Source of the DNA: Pseudomonas sp. Irchel s3b2
Lineage (GTDB): Bacteria > Pseudomonadota > Gammaproteobacteria > Pseudomonadales > Pseudomonadaceae
DNA length: 64,000 nucleotides
Assembly: GCF_900187445.1 (NCBI RefSeq)
Contig: NZ_FYEB01000015.1
Location: 1 to 64,000 of the forward strand
Reading direction: 5' to 3'
Shown here: in pieces, positions 8,439 to 16,761 of the stretch
Position numbering within the stretch: the first letter of the stretch is position 1
Layout of the letters: each line of letters begins with the position of its first letter
Made by a program: the position numbers and the translations under genes
The notes under the pieces: generated by a model
The model's database searches: none
The model's input: the letters and a program-made list of their open reading frames with translations, nothing else
What the model was told of the DNA's origin: nothing

Positions 8439-9344
8439 ATGCTGGATTTTCTACCTGCACCCCTGCGCGGCGTGATCGCTTCGCTGTTGTTGGCGCTGAA
8501 CACGATTGTCTGCTGCACGCCGCTGTTCGTGGTGGCGATCTTCAAACTGCTGCTGCCCTTCCCCGCCGCCCAGCGTTTCACCGACTGGCTGATGGGCCAT
8601 ATCCACGAAACCTGGATCAGCAACAACAAGGCCTGGATGGACCTGCTCGGGCATACGCGCTGGCAGCTCAGCGGGCTGGAAGGCCTGGACTATCAGCACT
8701 CGTACCTGATCACCAGCAACCACCAGAGCTGGGTCGACATCATGGTGTTGCAGTATGTGCTCAACCGTCGCATCCGCCCGCTGAAGTTCTTCCTCAAACA
8801 GCAACTGATTTGGGTGCCGGTGATTGGCCTGGCATGGTGGGCGCTGGGTTTCCCGTTCATGAAGCGATACTCCAAGGCCTATCTGGAAAAGCATCCAGAG
8901 AAGAAAGGCAAAGACCTGGAGACCACCCGCAGGACGTGCGACAAGTTCCGCAATAACCCGGTGGGGATTTTCAACTTCATCGAAGGCACGCGCTTCACCG
9001 AGGGCAAGCACGTACAACAGGGTTCACCGTTCCGCTATCTGCTCAAGCCGAAAGCGGGCGGTATTGCCTTCGTGCTGGATGCCATGGGCGATCAGCTGGA
9101 AGCCATCGTCAATGTGACCATCCACTATCCGGCCGGGCGTCCGGGTTATTGGGATTTGCTCTGTGGGAATGTGAAGGATGTAGTGGTGCACTGTCAGGAG
9201 CTGAGGATTCCACCGCAATTTGTCGGCAAGAACTACGACCAGGATGGGGTGTATCGGCTCGAGTTTCAGGGTTGGATCAATCAGCTGTGGAATGACAAGG
9301 ATGCGCTGCTGGGGCAGATGCACCGCGAGTATCCGTCTAACTGA
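8439..9344 (+). CDS. Lysophospholipid acyltransferase (PlsC-like)
   Basis: A 301-residue membrane-associated acyltransferase of the LPLAT/PlsC superfamily, probably acting on a glycerophospholipid. The catalytic NHQSWVDIM fits the H-x4-D motif near residue 93, and FIEGTRFTEGK is the acceptor-binding motif near residue 180. One or two hydrophobic helices lie in the first 45 residues. It starts directly at the pta stop codon, so it is translationally coupled. Its exact acyl acceptor is unknown; YihG-like proteins in E. coli are the closest class I recall. A repeat hairpin overlaps its stop codon. Confidence 0.9.
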   Translation: MLDFLPAPLRGVIASLLLALNTIVCCTPLFVVAIFKLLLPFPAAQRFTDWLMGHIHETWISNNKAWMDLLGHTRWQLSGLEGLDYQHSYLITSNHQSWVDIMVLQYVLNRRIRPLKFFLKQQLIWVPVIGLAWWALGFPFMKRYSKAYLEKHPEKKGKDLETTRRTCDKFRNNPVGIFNFIEGTRFTEGKHVQQGSPFRYLLKPKAGGIAFVLDAMGDQLEAIVNVTIHYPAGRPGYWDLLCGNVKDVVVHCQELRIPPQFVGKNYDQDGVYRLEFQGWINQLWNDKDALLGQMHREYPSN

Positions 9345-9374
9345 TCGTTCCCACGCTCCGCGTGGGAACGATCA
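9342..9374. repeat. Short palindromic repeat GATCGTTCCCACGC class
   Basis: GATCGTTCCCACGC and its inverse GCGTGGGAACGATC form a perfect hairpin. Its first bases contain the TGA stop codon of the acyltransferase gene. Related copies occur at 17499-17604 and 57260-57290, so this is a second dispersed repeat family distinct from the REP doublets. Confidence 0.85.
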
Positions 9375-9385
9375 TCTCAAGAACA

Positions 9386-9425
9386 CAAAAAAACCCGCAG
9401 ACGATCACTCATCTGCGGGTTTTTT
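9386..9425. terminator. Bidirectional terminator between acyltransferase and cysNC
   Basis: AACCCGCAGA and TCTGCGGGTT form a 10-bp stem flanked by A and T runs on both sides, between two convergent genes. Confidence 0.9.
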
Positions 9426-9440
9426 ATTTGCAGCTAACGC

Positions 9441-11339
9441 TTAGATCGCGCCACGCTGACGCAGCAGATCCAGCACTTGCTTGACGCTTTCTTCCAGCGA
9501 CAGTGACTGGGTGTCGATCACCAGATCGGCATTCAGCGGCACGTCGTACGGGAAGGATTCGCCCGGGATGTTGTCGCCACCCGCCGCGTACAGACCTTGC
9601 GGATCACGCTCGGCACAGACCGTCGGCGAGGCCTGGACGTAGACCGTCAGCAGACGCTCCTTGCCGATCAGTTCCCTGGCCTGCTCACGACCTTCAGCAC
9701 TCGGCGCAACGAAGGCTGCCAAGGTCAGCAGACCGGCTTCGTTGAACTGACGCGCAACGTGCGCCGCACGACGCCAGTTTTCAGTACGCCCGGCGCGATC
9801 CTGCGGCAGACCTTTGTTCAGGTCATGACGCAGGTTCTGGCCATCGAGTACAAACACCGCACGACCCAGGTCGAACAGCTTGCGTTCAACCGCGTAGGCC
9901 AAGGTGCTTTTGCCAGCGCCCGACAGGCCGCTGAACAACACGGTGGCCGGTTGCTGACCAAAGCGCTGGGCACGTTCTTCGGTAGCCACGTGAGCCAGTT
10001 TGCCGTGATGGGTGCTGGTGCCATGGCTCAATGGCTGGGCGATGATCATGCCCGCCGCGACCGTACCGTTGGTCAATCGATCGATGACAATGAACGAACC
10101 GGTGGTGCGGTTGCTGTCGTAACCGTCCAGCGCGATAGCCGCGTCGAGACTGATCTTGACCCGACCGATCTCGTTCAACTGCAAAGCGCTGGCCGGCCCT
10201 TCGGCCAAGGTGTTCACATCCACGCGATTGACGATGCTGGTGATCGAACCCGGCACGTACGTCGTGGCGCGTTTGATGTCATATTTCTTGCCCGGCAGCA
10301 TCGGCTCTTCGGCCATCCATACCAGCATGGCGTCGAAGGCGTCGGTCACTTGCGGCTGGTTGTCGGCATGCACCAGCAAGTCACCGCGGGAGATGTCGAT
10401 TTCGTCTTCCATGGTCAGCGTCACCGCTTGACCAGGACCTGCATGCTCCAGCTCACCTTCGAAGGTGACAATGGATTTCACGCGGCTGCTCTTGCCCGAC
10501 GGCAACACAACGACTTCGTCGCCCTTGTGCACGATGCCGCTGGCCAGGGTGCCGGCGAAACCACGGAAGTTCAGGTTCGGACGGTTGACGTACTGCACCG
10601 GAAAACGCAGGTCGGTGTAGTTGCGGTCGCTGGCGATTTCGACGGTTTCCAGGATCTCCATCAGCGACTGGCCGGTGTACCACGGCGAGCGCTCGGACTT
10701 GTTCACTACGTTGTCGCCCTTGAGAGCGGACATCGGCACGAACGCCATGGTGGTCGGCTTGAACGCGATGCCTTCGGCGAATTTCAGGTAATCGGCCTTG
10801 ATCGACTCGAACACGCTTTCGTCGAAGCCGTTGAGGTCCATCTTGTTGATGGCGACAACGATGTGCTTGATGCCCAGCAACGAGGCGATAAAGCTGTGGC
10901 GACGGGTCTGGGTCTGCACGCCGTAACGGGCGTCTACCAGGATGATCGCCAGGTCACAGGTGGATGCACCGGTGGCCATGTTGCGGGTGTACTGCTCATG
11001 GCCGGGGGTATCGGCGATGATGAATTTGCGCTTGGCGGTGGAGAAATAGCGGTAGGCGACATCAATGGTGATGCCCTGCTCACGCTCGGCCTGCAAGCCG
11101 TCGACCAGCAACGCCAGGTCGATGTCTTCGCCAGTGGTGCCGACTTTTTTCGAGTCGCGGGTAATGGCTTCCAGGTGATCTTCGTAGATCATTTTGGAGT
11201 CGTGCAGCAGACGCCCGATCAGGGTGCTCTTGCCGTCGTCGACGTTGCCACAGGTAAGAAAGCGCAGCATTTCCTTGCGTTCGTGCTGGCCCAGATAGGC
11301 GAGGATGTCCTCGCTGATCAAATCAGATGCGTGCGACAT
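9441..11339 (-). CDS. cysNC: Sulfate adenylyltransferase subunit 1 / APS kinase fusion
   Basis: A 632-residue bifunctional protein. Residues 1-440 are the CysN GTPase with GNVDDGKSTLIGRLLHDSK (P-loop), DTPGHEQYTRN and NKMD, which drives ATP sulfurylase. Residues 460-632 are APS kinase with P-loop FSGLSGAGKSTLA and DGQNLRHDLNKGL, which phosphorylates APS to PAPS. The fused arrangement is normal in pseudomonads. It follows cysD by 9 bp, forming a cysD-cysNC operon. Such genes are usually CysB-regulated; I did not identify a CysB site. Confidence 0.96.
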   Translation of the reverse strand: MSHASDLISEDILAYLGQHERKEMLRFLTCGNVDDGKSTLIGRLLHDSKMIYEDHLEAITRDSKKVGTTGEDIDLALLVDGLQAEREQGITIDVAYRYFSTAKRKFIIADTPGHEQYTRNMATGASTCDLAIILVDARYGVQTQTRRHSFIASLLGIKHIVVAINKMDLNGFDESVFESIKADYLKFAEGIAFKPTTMAFVPMSALKGDNVVNKSERSPWYTGQSLMEILETVEIASDRNYTDLRFPVQYVNRPNLNFRGFAGTLASGIVHKGDEVVVLPSGKSSRVKSIVTFEGELEHAGPGQAVTLTMEDEIDISRGDLLVHADNQPQVTDAFDAMLVWMAEEPMLPGKKYDIKRATTYVPGSITSIVNRVDVNTLAEGPASALQLNEIGRVKISLDAAIALDGYDSNRTTGSFIVIDRLTNGTVAAGMIIAQPLSHGTSTHHGKLAHVATEERAQRFGQQPATVLFSGLSGAGKSTLAYAVERKLFDLGRAVFVLDGQNLRHDLNKGLPQDRAGRTENWRRAAHVARQFNEAGLLTLAAFVAPSAEGREQARELIGKERLLTVYVQASPTVCAERDPQGLYAAGGDNIPGESFPYDVPLNADLVIDTQSLSLEESVKQVLDLLRQRGAI

Positions 11340-11348
11340 GACAACCCC

Positions 11349-12266
11349 TTAGAAATAACCCTGACGTTTCTTTTCTTCCATCGAGCCTGCGCCATCGTGA
11401 TCGATGACCCGGCCCTGGCGTTCGGAAGTTCGCGTCAGGAGCATTTCCTGAATGATGTCGGTCAGGCTGGTGGCCTCGGACTCGACCGCACCGGTCAACG
11501 GGTAGTCGCCCAGTGTACGGAAACGGACCTTCTTCTTGACGATGCGCGCCTTGTCTTCGTCGCTCAAGTGATTGAGCAGGCGCTCGTCGTCGATCATGAT
11601 CCAGGTGCCATTCATCTCGATGACATCGCGTTCGGCTGCGAAATACAGCGGCACGATCGGGATGCCTTCGAGGTAGATGTACTGCCAGATATCCAGCTCG
11701 GTCCAGTTCGACAACGGGAATACGCGGATCGATTCACCCTTGTTTACCTTGCCGTTGTAGACGTTCCACAACTCGGGACGCTGGTTTTTCGGGTCCCAAC
11801 GGTGCTTGGTGTCACGGAAGGAATACACGCGCTCTTTGGCCCGGGATTTCTCTTCGTCGCGACGGGCGCCACCGAATGCCGCATCGAAGCCGTACTTGTC
11901 GAGGGCCTGTTTGAGGCCTTCGGTCTTCATGATGTCGGTGTGCTTGGCACTGCCGTGGGTGAGCGGGTTGATACCCTGCGCAACACCCTCAGGATTGACG
12001 TGCACCAGCAGGTCCAGGCCGAGTTCTTCGACCATGCGGTCGCGGAACGCGTACATTTCCTTGAACTTCCACTGGGTGTCGACGTGCATCACCGGAAACG
12101 GAAGTTTGCCCGGGAAGAATGCTTTGCGCGCGAGGTGCAGCATCACGGCGGAGTCTTTACCGACGGAGTACAGCATCACCGGGTTATCGAACTCGGCGGC
12201 GACCTCGCGGATGATGTGGATGCTTTCGGCCTCCAGCTGTTTCAGATGCGTCAGTTTGTCGACCAT
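11349..12266 (-). CDS. cysD: Sulfate adenylyltransferase subunit 2
   Basis: A 305-residue ATP pyrophosphatase-type enzyme that adenylates sulfate to APS with CysN. The PP-loop SVGKDSAVMLHLARKAF lies near residue 36. FGGARRDEEKSRAKERVYSF and the C-terminal MEEKKRQGYF are diagnostic of CysD. Length matches the family. It is first in the operon with cysNC, and its promoter must lie in the 243-bp gap to its right. Confidence 0.97.
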   Translation of the reverse strand: MVDKLTHLKQLEAESIHIIREVAAEFDNPVMLYSVGKDSAVMLHLARKAFFPGKLPFPVMHVDTQWKFKEMYAFRDRMVEELGLDLLVHVNPEGVAQGINPLTHGSAKHTDIMKTEGLKQALDKYGFDAAFGGARRDEEKSRAKERVYSFRDTKHRWDPKNQRPELWNVYNGKVNKGESIRVFPLSNWTELDIWQYIYLEGIPIVPLYFAAERDVIEMNGTWIMIDDERLLNHLSDEDKARIVKKKVRFRTLGDYPLTGAVESEATSLTDIIQEMLLTRTSERQGRVIDHDGAGSMEEKKRQGYF

Positions 12267-12408
12267 GGCTACTCACGAAAACGATCTTATGGACGGCCGG
12301 CGGGCCGTGTTCGAGCGGGGAATCCTAGCACAGCGCCCCCTTCTAATCAGGACCACGGCTAGATCGAAAGAGTATATGAATATACCCCCTCGTTCGGGCT
12401 TCTTCCCC

Positions 12409-12485
12409 TGTAGGAGCGAGGCTTACCCGCGAAGAACACTGATGAACCGCGTTATCGTTCTTCGCGGGCAAGCCTCGCTCCTACA
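12409..12485. repeat. REP pair (REPIN-like) upstream of cysD
   Basis: TGTAGGAGCGAGGCTTACCC and the inverse GGGCAAGCCTCGCTCCTACA, with inner CGAAGAAC/GTTCTTCG pairing around a short loop. One arm carries an A instead of G (TTACCC). The rest of the 12267-12509 gap presumably holds the cysD promoter. Confidence 0.9.
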
Positions 12486-12509
12486 GGGTGATCCCATTCA
12501 GCCGTGAAA

Positions 12510-13268
12510 TCAGATGGGGTTCGGGCAATCGATGAAGATGTGCTCGAGGGCGAAACGTCGCGCCAGGTAATCGCCCAATGCCTGCACACCGTAACGCTCG
12601 GTGGCGTGGTGACCGGCGGCGATGAAGCTGATGTCGTTTTCCCGGGCGCTGTGGAACGTCTGCTCGGAGGCCTCGCCGCTGAGGTACAAGTCGACACCAG
12701 CCAACACCGCCTGATCAATGTAACCCTGGCCGCCACCGGTGCACCAGCCGATCCGACGAATCATCTCGCTGCCTTCGATCAACAATGGCTCGCGCCCCAT
12801 GACTTCCTGCACTCGACGGGCGAAATCGCGAGGGGTCATCGGCTCGCTCAACGAGCCAACCAGGCCAACGACTTTCAGATTGTCCGGATCCAGCGGGCCT
12901 TCGACGGTGATATCCAGTTGCCGGGCAAGCTGCACGTTGTTACCGACTTCCGGGTGCAGGTCCAGCGGCAAGTGATAGGACAGCAGGCTGATATCGTGCT
13001 TGAGCAGGGTTTTCAACCGGCGCTGCTTCATGCCGGTGATGCACGGGTTCTCGCCTTTCCAGAAATAACCGTGGTGCACCAGCACCAGATCGGCCTGGGC
13101 CTCCACCGCAGCGTCTAGCAACGCCTGGCTTGCGGTGACACCGCTGACGATGCGCATCACCTGCGGCCGGCCTTCGACCTGCAAACCGTTGGGGCAGTAA
13201 TCGGCGATCTTCGCACTTGCCAGGTAGCGGTCGGCTTCTTCGACCAGGGTGCTCAGGGCGACGGCCAT
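12510..13268 (-). CDS. NIF3-like dinuclear metal-centre protein (YbgI family)
   Basis: A 252-residue member of the NIF3/DUF34 family, which forms toroidal hexamers with a two-metal site. The signature CPNGLQVEGRPQV lies near residue 25, the metal-binding VLVHHGYFW near 62, and the C-terminal GHHATERYGVQALG near 220. The family is sometimes annotated as GTP cyclohydrolase I type 2, but the biochemical role is not settled. It is divergent from algW with a 103-bp gap. The same adjacency occurs in P. aeruginosa. Confidence 0.93.
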   Translation of the reverse strand: MAVALSTLVEEADRYLASAKIADYCPNGLQVEGRPQVMRIVSGVTASQALLDAAVEAQADLVLVHHGYFWKGENPCITGMKQRRLKTLLKHDISLLSYHLPLDLHPEVGNNVQLARQLDITVEGPLDPDNLKVVGLVGSLSEPMTPRDFARRVQEVMGREPLLIEGSEMIRRIGWCTGGGQGYIDQAVLAGVDLYLSGEASEQTFHSARENDISFIAAGHHATERYGVQALGDYLARRFALEHIFIDCPNPI

Positions 13269-13311
13269 AAAAGACTCCTAAATATCCCGTTCAGAGGCGC
13301 GCGTGGCCTCG

Positions 13312-13317
13312 TATAAT
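13312..13317 (+). promoter_or_regulatory. Candidate -10 box of algW
   Basis: TATAAT lies 55 bp before the algW ATG in the short divergent gap. I see no good -35 box at the right distance, so this is tentative. Confidence 0.4.
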
Positions 13318-13371
13318 GCGCGACATTATGGGCGGTCTCACACCGCCTGCAACCTCTGTAGGACGTGCTTA

Positions 13372-14532
13372 ATGCTCAAAGCGCTGCGTTTTTCCGGCTG
13401 GCCGCTGTTGGCCGGCGTGCTTATCGCTTTATTGATAATTCAGCGTTACCCAGAGTGGGTCGGGCTACCGAGCCTGGATGTCAATCTGCAGCAAGCCCCG
13501 CAAACTCTCGGTCTGCAGCAGGGTCCGGTGTCCTATGCCGACGCGGTGACCACAGCTGCACCGTCGGTGGTCAACCTGTACACCACCAAAGTGGTCAACA
13601 AACCCAGCCATCCGTTATTCGAAGATCCGCAGTTCCGCCGTTTCTTCGGCGATAACTCGCCCAAGCAGAAGCGCATGGAGTCGAGCCTCGGTTCGGGCGT
13701 GATCATGAGCCCGGAAGGTTACCTGCTGACCAACAACCACGTGACCAGCGGTGCCGACCAGATCGTGGTGGCGCTCAAGGATGGCCGTGAAACCCTGGCC
13801 CGGATCATCGGCAGCGACCCGGAAACCGACCTCGCGGTATTAAAGATCGACCTGAAAAACCTGCCATCGATCACCGTCGGCCGTTCCGACAATATCCGCA
13901 TCGGCGACGTGGCCCTGGCCATCGGCAACCCGTTCGGTGTCGGCCAGACCGTGACCATGGGCATCATCAGCGCCACCGGACGCAATCAGCTCGGGCTGAA
14001 CAACTATGAAGACTTCATCCAGACCGACGCCGCGATCAACCCCGGCAACTCCGGCGGTGCGCTGGTGGACGCCAACGGCAACCTGACCGGCATCAATACG
14101 GCGATTTTCTCCAAGTCCGGCGGTTCTCAGGGTATTGGCTTCGCGATCCCGGTCAAATTGGCGATGGAAGTGATGAAGTCGATCATCGAACACGGCCAGG
14201 TCATTCGAGGCTGGCTCGGTATTGAAGTGCAACCGTTGAGTCAGGAACTGGCGGAGTCGTTTGGTCTGTCGGGACGTCCGGGGATTGTAGTCGCGGGGAT
14301 TTTCCGTGATGGCCCGGCGCAGAAGGCCGGCCTGCAATTGGGCGACGTGATCCTCAGCATCGACGGTGAACCGGCCGGCGACGGTCGCCGTTCGATGAAC
14401 CAGGTGGCGCGAATCAAGCCGACCGATAAGGTCACCATTCAGGTGATGCGTAACGGTAAAGAGCTCAAGCTCACGGCAGAAATCGGCCTGCGTCCGCCAC
14501 CCGCGCCGATCAAGGAAAAAGAAGGAGAGTAA
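13372..14532 (+). CDS. algW: Periplasmic serine protease AlgW (DegS-like)
   Basis: A 386-residue S1C protease anchored by one N-terminal helix (residues 9-25). The catalytic triad reads as His123 (LTNNHV), Asp153 (ETDLAVLKID) and Ser227 (GNSGG). A single PDZ domain fills about 280-375. In P. aeruginosa AlgW senses misfolded outer-membrane proteins and cleaves the anti-sigma factor MucA, releasing the envelope-stress sigma factor. The ATG at 13372 gives the standard length. In PAO1 it lies next to hisC; here a TonB/DUF4198 pair separates them. Confidence 0.95.
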   Translation: MLKALRFSGWPLLAGVLIALLIIQRYPEWVGLPSLDVNLQQAPQTLGLQQGPVSYADAVTTAAPSVVNLYTTKVVNKPSHPLFEDPQFRRFFGDNSPKQKRMESSLGSGVIMSPEGYLLTNNHVTSGADQIVVALKDGRETLARIIGSDPETDLAVLKIDLKNLPSITVGRSDNIRIGDVALAIGNPFGVGQTVTMGIISATGRNQLGLNNYEDFIQTDAAINPGNSGGALVDANGNLTGINTAIFSKSGGSQGIGFAIPVKLAMEVMKSIIEHGQVIRGWLGIEVQPLSQELAESFGLSGRPGIVVAGIFRDGPAQKAGLQLGDVILSIDGEPAGDGRRSMNQVARIKPTDKVTIQVMRNGKELKLTAEIGLRPPPAPIKEKEGE

Positions 14533-14600
14533 GCCGGTAGGAGCTGCGCCCTCAGCAGCCCCATAACTCCGAAGCCGTAACAGCAGACATTCTCATTAGG

Positions 14601-14644
14601 CATGTTATGTTGTTTCAATATCACTATTGGAACAACATAACATG
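14601..14644 (+). promoter_or_regulatory. 44-bp palindrome overlapping the TonB-receptor start codon
   Basis: CATGTTATGTTGTT (14601-14614) and AACAACATAACATG (14631-14644) are perfect 14-bp inverted repeats. After one mismatch (T14615/G14630, a wobble in RNA), CAATA and TATTG continue the symmetry around a TCAC loop. The last three bases are the ATG of the receptor gene. It looks like an operator for a dimeric, possibly metal-responsive regulator, or an RNA hairpin covering the start. The regulator is not identified. Confidence 0.75.
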
Positions 14645-16747
14645 TCGTCTCGAACAATGGCTTCCCTCGCAGGCCTGGCCCTTGGTTTGCTGGGGGATCC
14701 GGTCTTCGCCGAAGAGTCGAAAACCGTTGAGCTGGACGCCATAAGCGTCACTTCCGACTACGAATCCCCCACTGGCCCGGTCAAGGGTTACCGCGCCACC
14801 CGCTCTTCCAGCGCCACCAAAACCGACACCGCCCTTCGCGATATCCCGCAATCGATCAGTGTGATTCCCGCCAGTGTGCTCAAGGATCTGGGCAGCACCA
14901 GCGTCGAACGCGCACTGGAATTTGCCGGCGGCGTGTCGAAGCAGAACAACTTCGGCGGCCTGACGCTCTACGAATACAGCGTGCGCGGCTTCACCACGTC
15001 GGAGTTCTACAAGGACGGCTTCAGTGCCAACCGCGGCTATCCAAGCACGCCGGACGTGGCCAACATCGAACGCATCGAAGTGCTCAAAGGCCCGGCCGCC
15101 AGCCTCTATGGTCGTGGCGATCCGGGCGGTACGGTGAACATCGTCACCAAAAAACCCCAGCCGGAAGCCTTCACCACACTGCAAGCCAGCGCCGGCAGCT
15201 GGGATCGCTACCGCACCGCCGTGGACGTCAACACGCCGCTGGATGATGACGGTAACGTTCTGTCCCGGGTGAACCTGGCGGTCGAGGACAACAACAGCTT
15301 CCGCGATCACGTCGACAGTCAGCGAGTGTTCGTTGCGCCTTCATTCAGTTGGCAACTTAACCCGGACACCAGCCTGTTGGTGGAGAGCGAATTCGTTCGC
15401 CACAGCTCGACATTCGATCGCGGCATCGTCGCGCCAAACAATAAATGGAGCGGCGTCTCTCGTTCGACCTTCCTCGGCGAACCCAACGACGGCAATGTCG
15501 ACAACCACAACAATCTGCTGCAAGCCGCCCTCGAACATCAGCTCAACGACAGCTGGAAACTGCGCCTCGCCAGCCATTACAAGGAAGGCAAACTCTGGGG
15601 CTTCGCCTCAGAAAATCGCCCATTGAACGCCGACGGCCACACCGTCAACCGCCGCTACCGCGAGCGCGATATCAACTGGCACGACAGCATCACCCAACTC
15701 GAACTGCGCGGTTTGTTCGACATCGGCAGTTGGCAACACGAACTACTGATCGGCAGCGAATACGAGAATTTCCGCAAGAACGAACGGGTTACGACCATTG
15801 CCGGCAGCCCTTACGCCATCGATATCTATCGACCAATCTACGGCCAGCCGAAACCTGATGGTGCGCGCTCCGGGACCGATTTCTTCGAGCATGTCAAAAG
15901 CCAGGCGTTGAACCTTCAGGACCAGATCATCTTCACTGACAAACTGCGCGGCATGCTCGGTGCCCGCTTCGAGCACTTCGAACAAAGCATCGACGATCAC
16001 AGCCGCAACGCGACCAGCCGCCAGCGCCACGATGCCCTGACCCACCGAGCCGGGCTGCTTTACCAACTGACGCCCGAAGTGGGGCTGTTTGCCAACGCCT
16101 CCACCTCGTTCAAACCGAACAACGGCCTGGACGCCGCCGGCAAATCCTTCGACCCGGAAGAAGGCGTCGGTTATGAAGTCGGGATCAAGAGCGAGCTATT
16201 CGACGATCGCTTGAGCAGCACCCTCGCCGTTTTCCATATCGACAAGGAAAACGTCCTGGCCCTCGATCCGAGCACAGATTCCAGCCGCGCCATGGGCAAG
16301 GCCCGCAGTCAGGGTGTCGATCTGCAAGTCAGCGGGCAAGTGACCGATGCCGTGCGAGTGATCGGTGCCTTCGCTTACATCGATGCCGAAGTCACCCAAG
16401 GCGACAAGGTCATTCCCGCCGGCAGCCGGATTCTCGGCGTGGCCAAACGCAGCGGCAGTTTGCTGGGGGTTTACGAATTTCAGGATGGCCATTTACGCGG
16501 TTCGGATCTCGGCGCCGCGTTCACTTATGTTGGCGATCGCTCGGGTGAAGCCGGCAGCGATTTCGAACTGCCGGCCTACCATACCGTCGATCTGCTCGCG
16601 CATTATAGAGCCAGCGAAAACGTCACCCTCGGCCTGAACCTGAACAACCTGTTCGACGAGAAATACTTCGAGCGCTCCTACAGCAACTACTGGGTCAATC
16701 CCGGTGAGCCGCGTAATTTCACTGTCAGCCTGACACTCAATCTGTAA
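14642..16747 (+). CDS. TonB-dependent siderophore-type receptor
   Basis: About 701 residues. A signal peptide (MASLAGLALGLLGDPVFAEE) is followed by a TonB-box-like VELDAISVTSD. The plug domain covers about residues 50-160 (SISVIPASVLKDLGSTSVE, VLKGPAASLYGRGDPGG). A 22-strand barrel ends in FTVSLTLNL. It belongs to the siderophore-receptor subfamily, but the ligand is not readable. It is followed 14 bp later by a DUF4198 protein, which points to metal uptake. The ATG at 14642 lies inside the large palindrome and has only a weak GGAA upstream; a TTG at 14627 is less likely. Confidence 0.9.
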   Translation: MSSRTMASLAGLALGLLGDPVFAEESKTVELDAISVTSDYESPTGPVKGYRATRSSSATKTDTALRDIPQSISVIPASVLKDLGSTSVERALEFAGGVSKQNNFGGLTLYEYSVRGFTTSEFYKDGFSANRGYPSTPDVANIERIEVLKGPAASLYGRGDPGGTVNIVTKKPQPEAFTTLQASAGSWDRYRTAVDVNTPLDDDGNVLSRVNLAVEDNNSFRDHVDSQRVFVAPSFSWQLNPDTSLLVESEFVRHSSTFDRGIVAPNNKWSGVSRSTFLGEPNDGNVDNHNNLLQAALEHQLNDSWKLRLASHYKEGKLWGFASENRPLNADGHTVNRRYRERDINWHDSITQLELRGLFDIGSWQHELLIGSEYENFRKNERVTTIAGSPYAIDIYRPIYGQPKPDGARSGTDFFEHVKSQALNLQDQIIFTDKLRGMLGARFEHFEQSIDDHSRNATSRQRHDALTHRAGLLYQLTPEVGLFANASTSFKPNNGLDAAGKSFDPEEGVGYEVGIKSELFDDRLSSTLAVFHIDKENVLALDPSTDSSRAMGKARSQGVDLQVSGQVTDAVRVIGAFAYIDAEVTQGDKVIPAGSRILGVAKRSGSLLGVYEFQDGHLRGSDLGAAFTYVGDRSGEAGSDFELPAYHTVDLLAHYRASENVTLGLNLNNLFDEKYFERSYSNYWVNPGEPRNFTVSLTLNL

Positions 16748-16761
16748 AAGGAAAAATCTCC

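Noticed and set aside
9597..12362. 921-codon plus-strand open frame opposite cysNC and cysD
   Set aside because: It covers two clearly identified minus-strand genes and has no domain of its own; GC-rich codon bias makes long antisense frames common.
14601..14644. Classical NikR operator
   Set aside because: The spacing looked tempting (14-bp arms and a 16-bp gap), but the half-site does not read GTATGA and the gap itself is partly palindromic.
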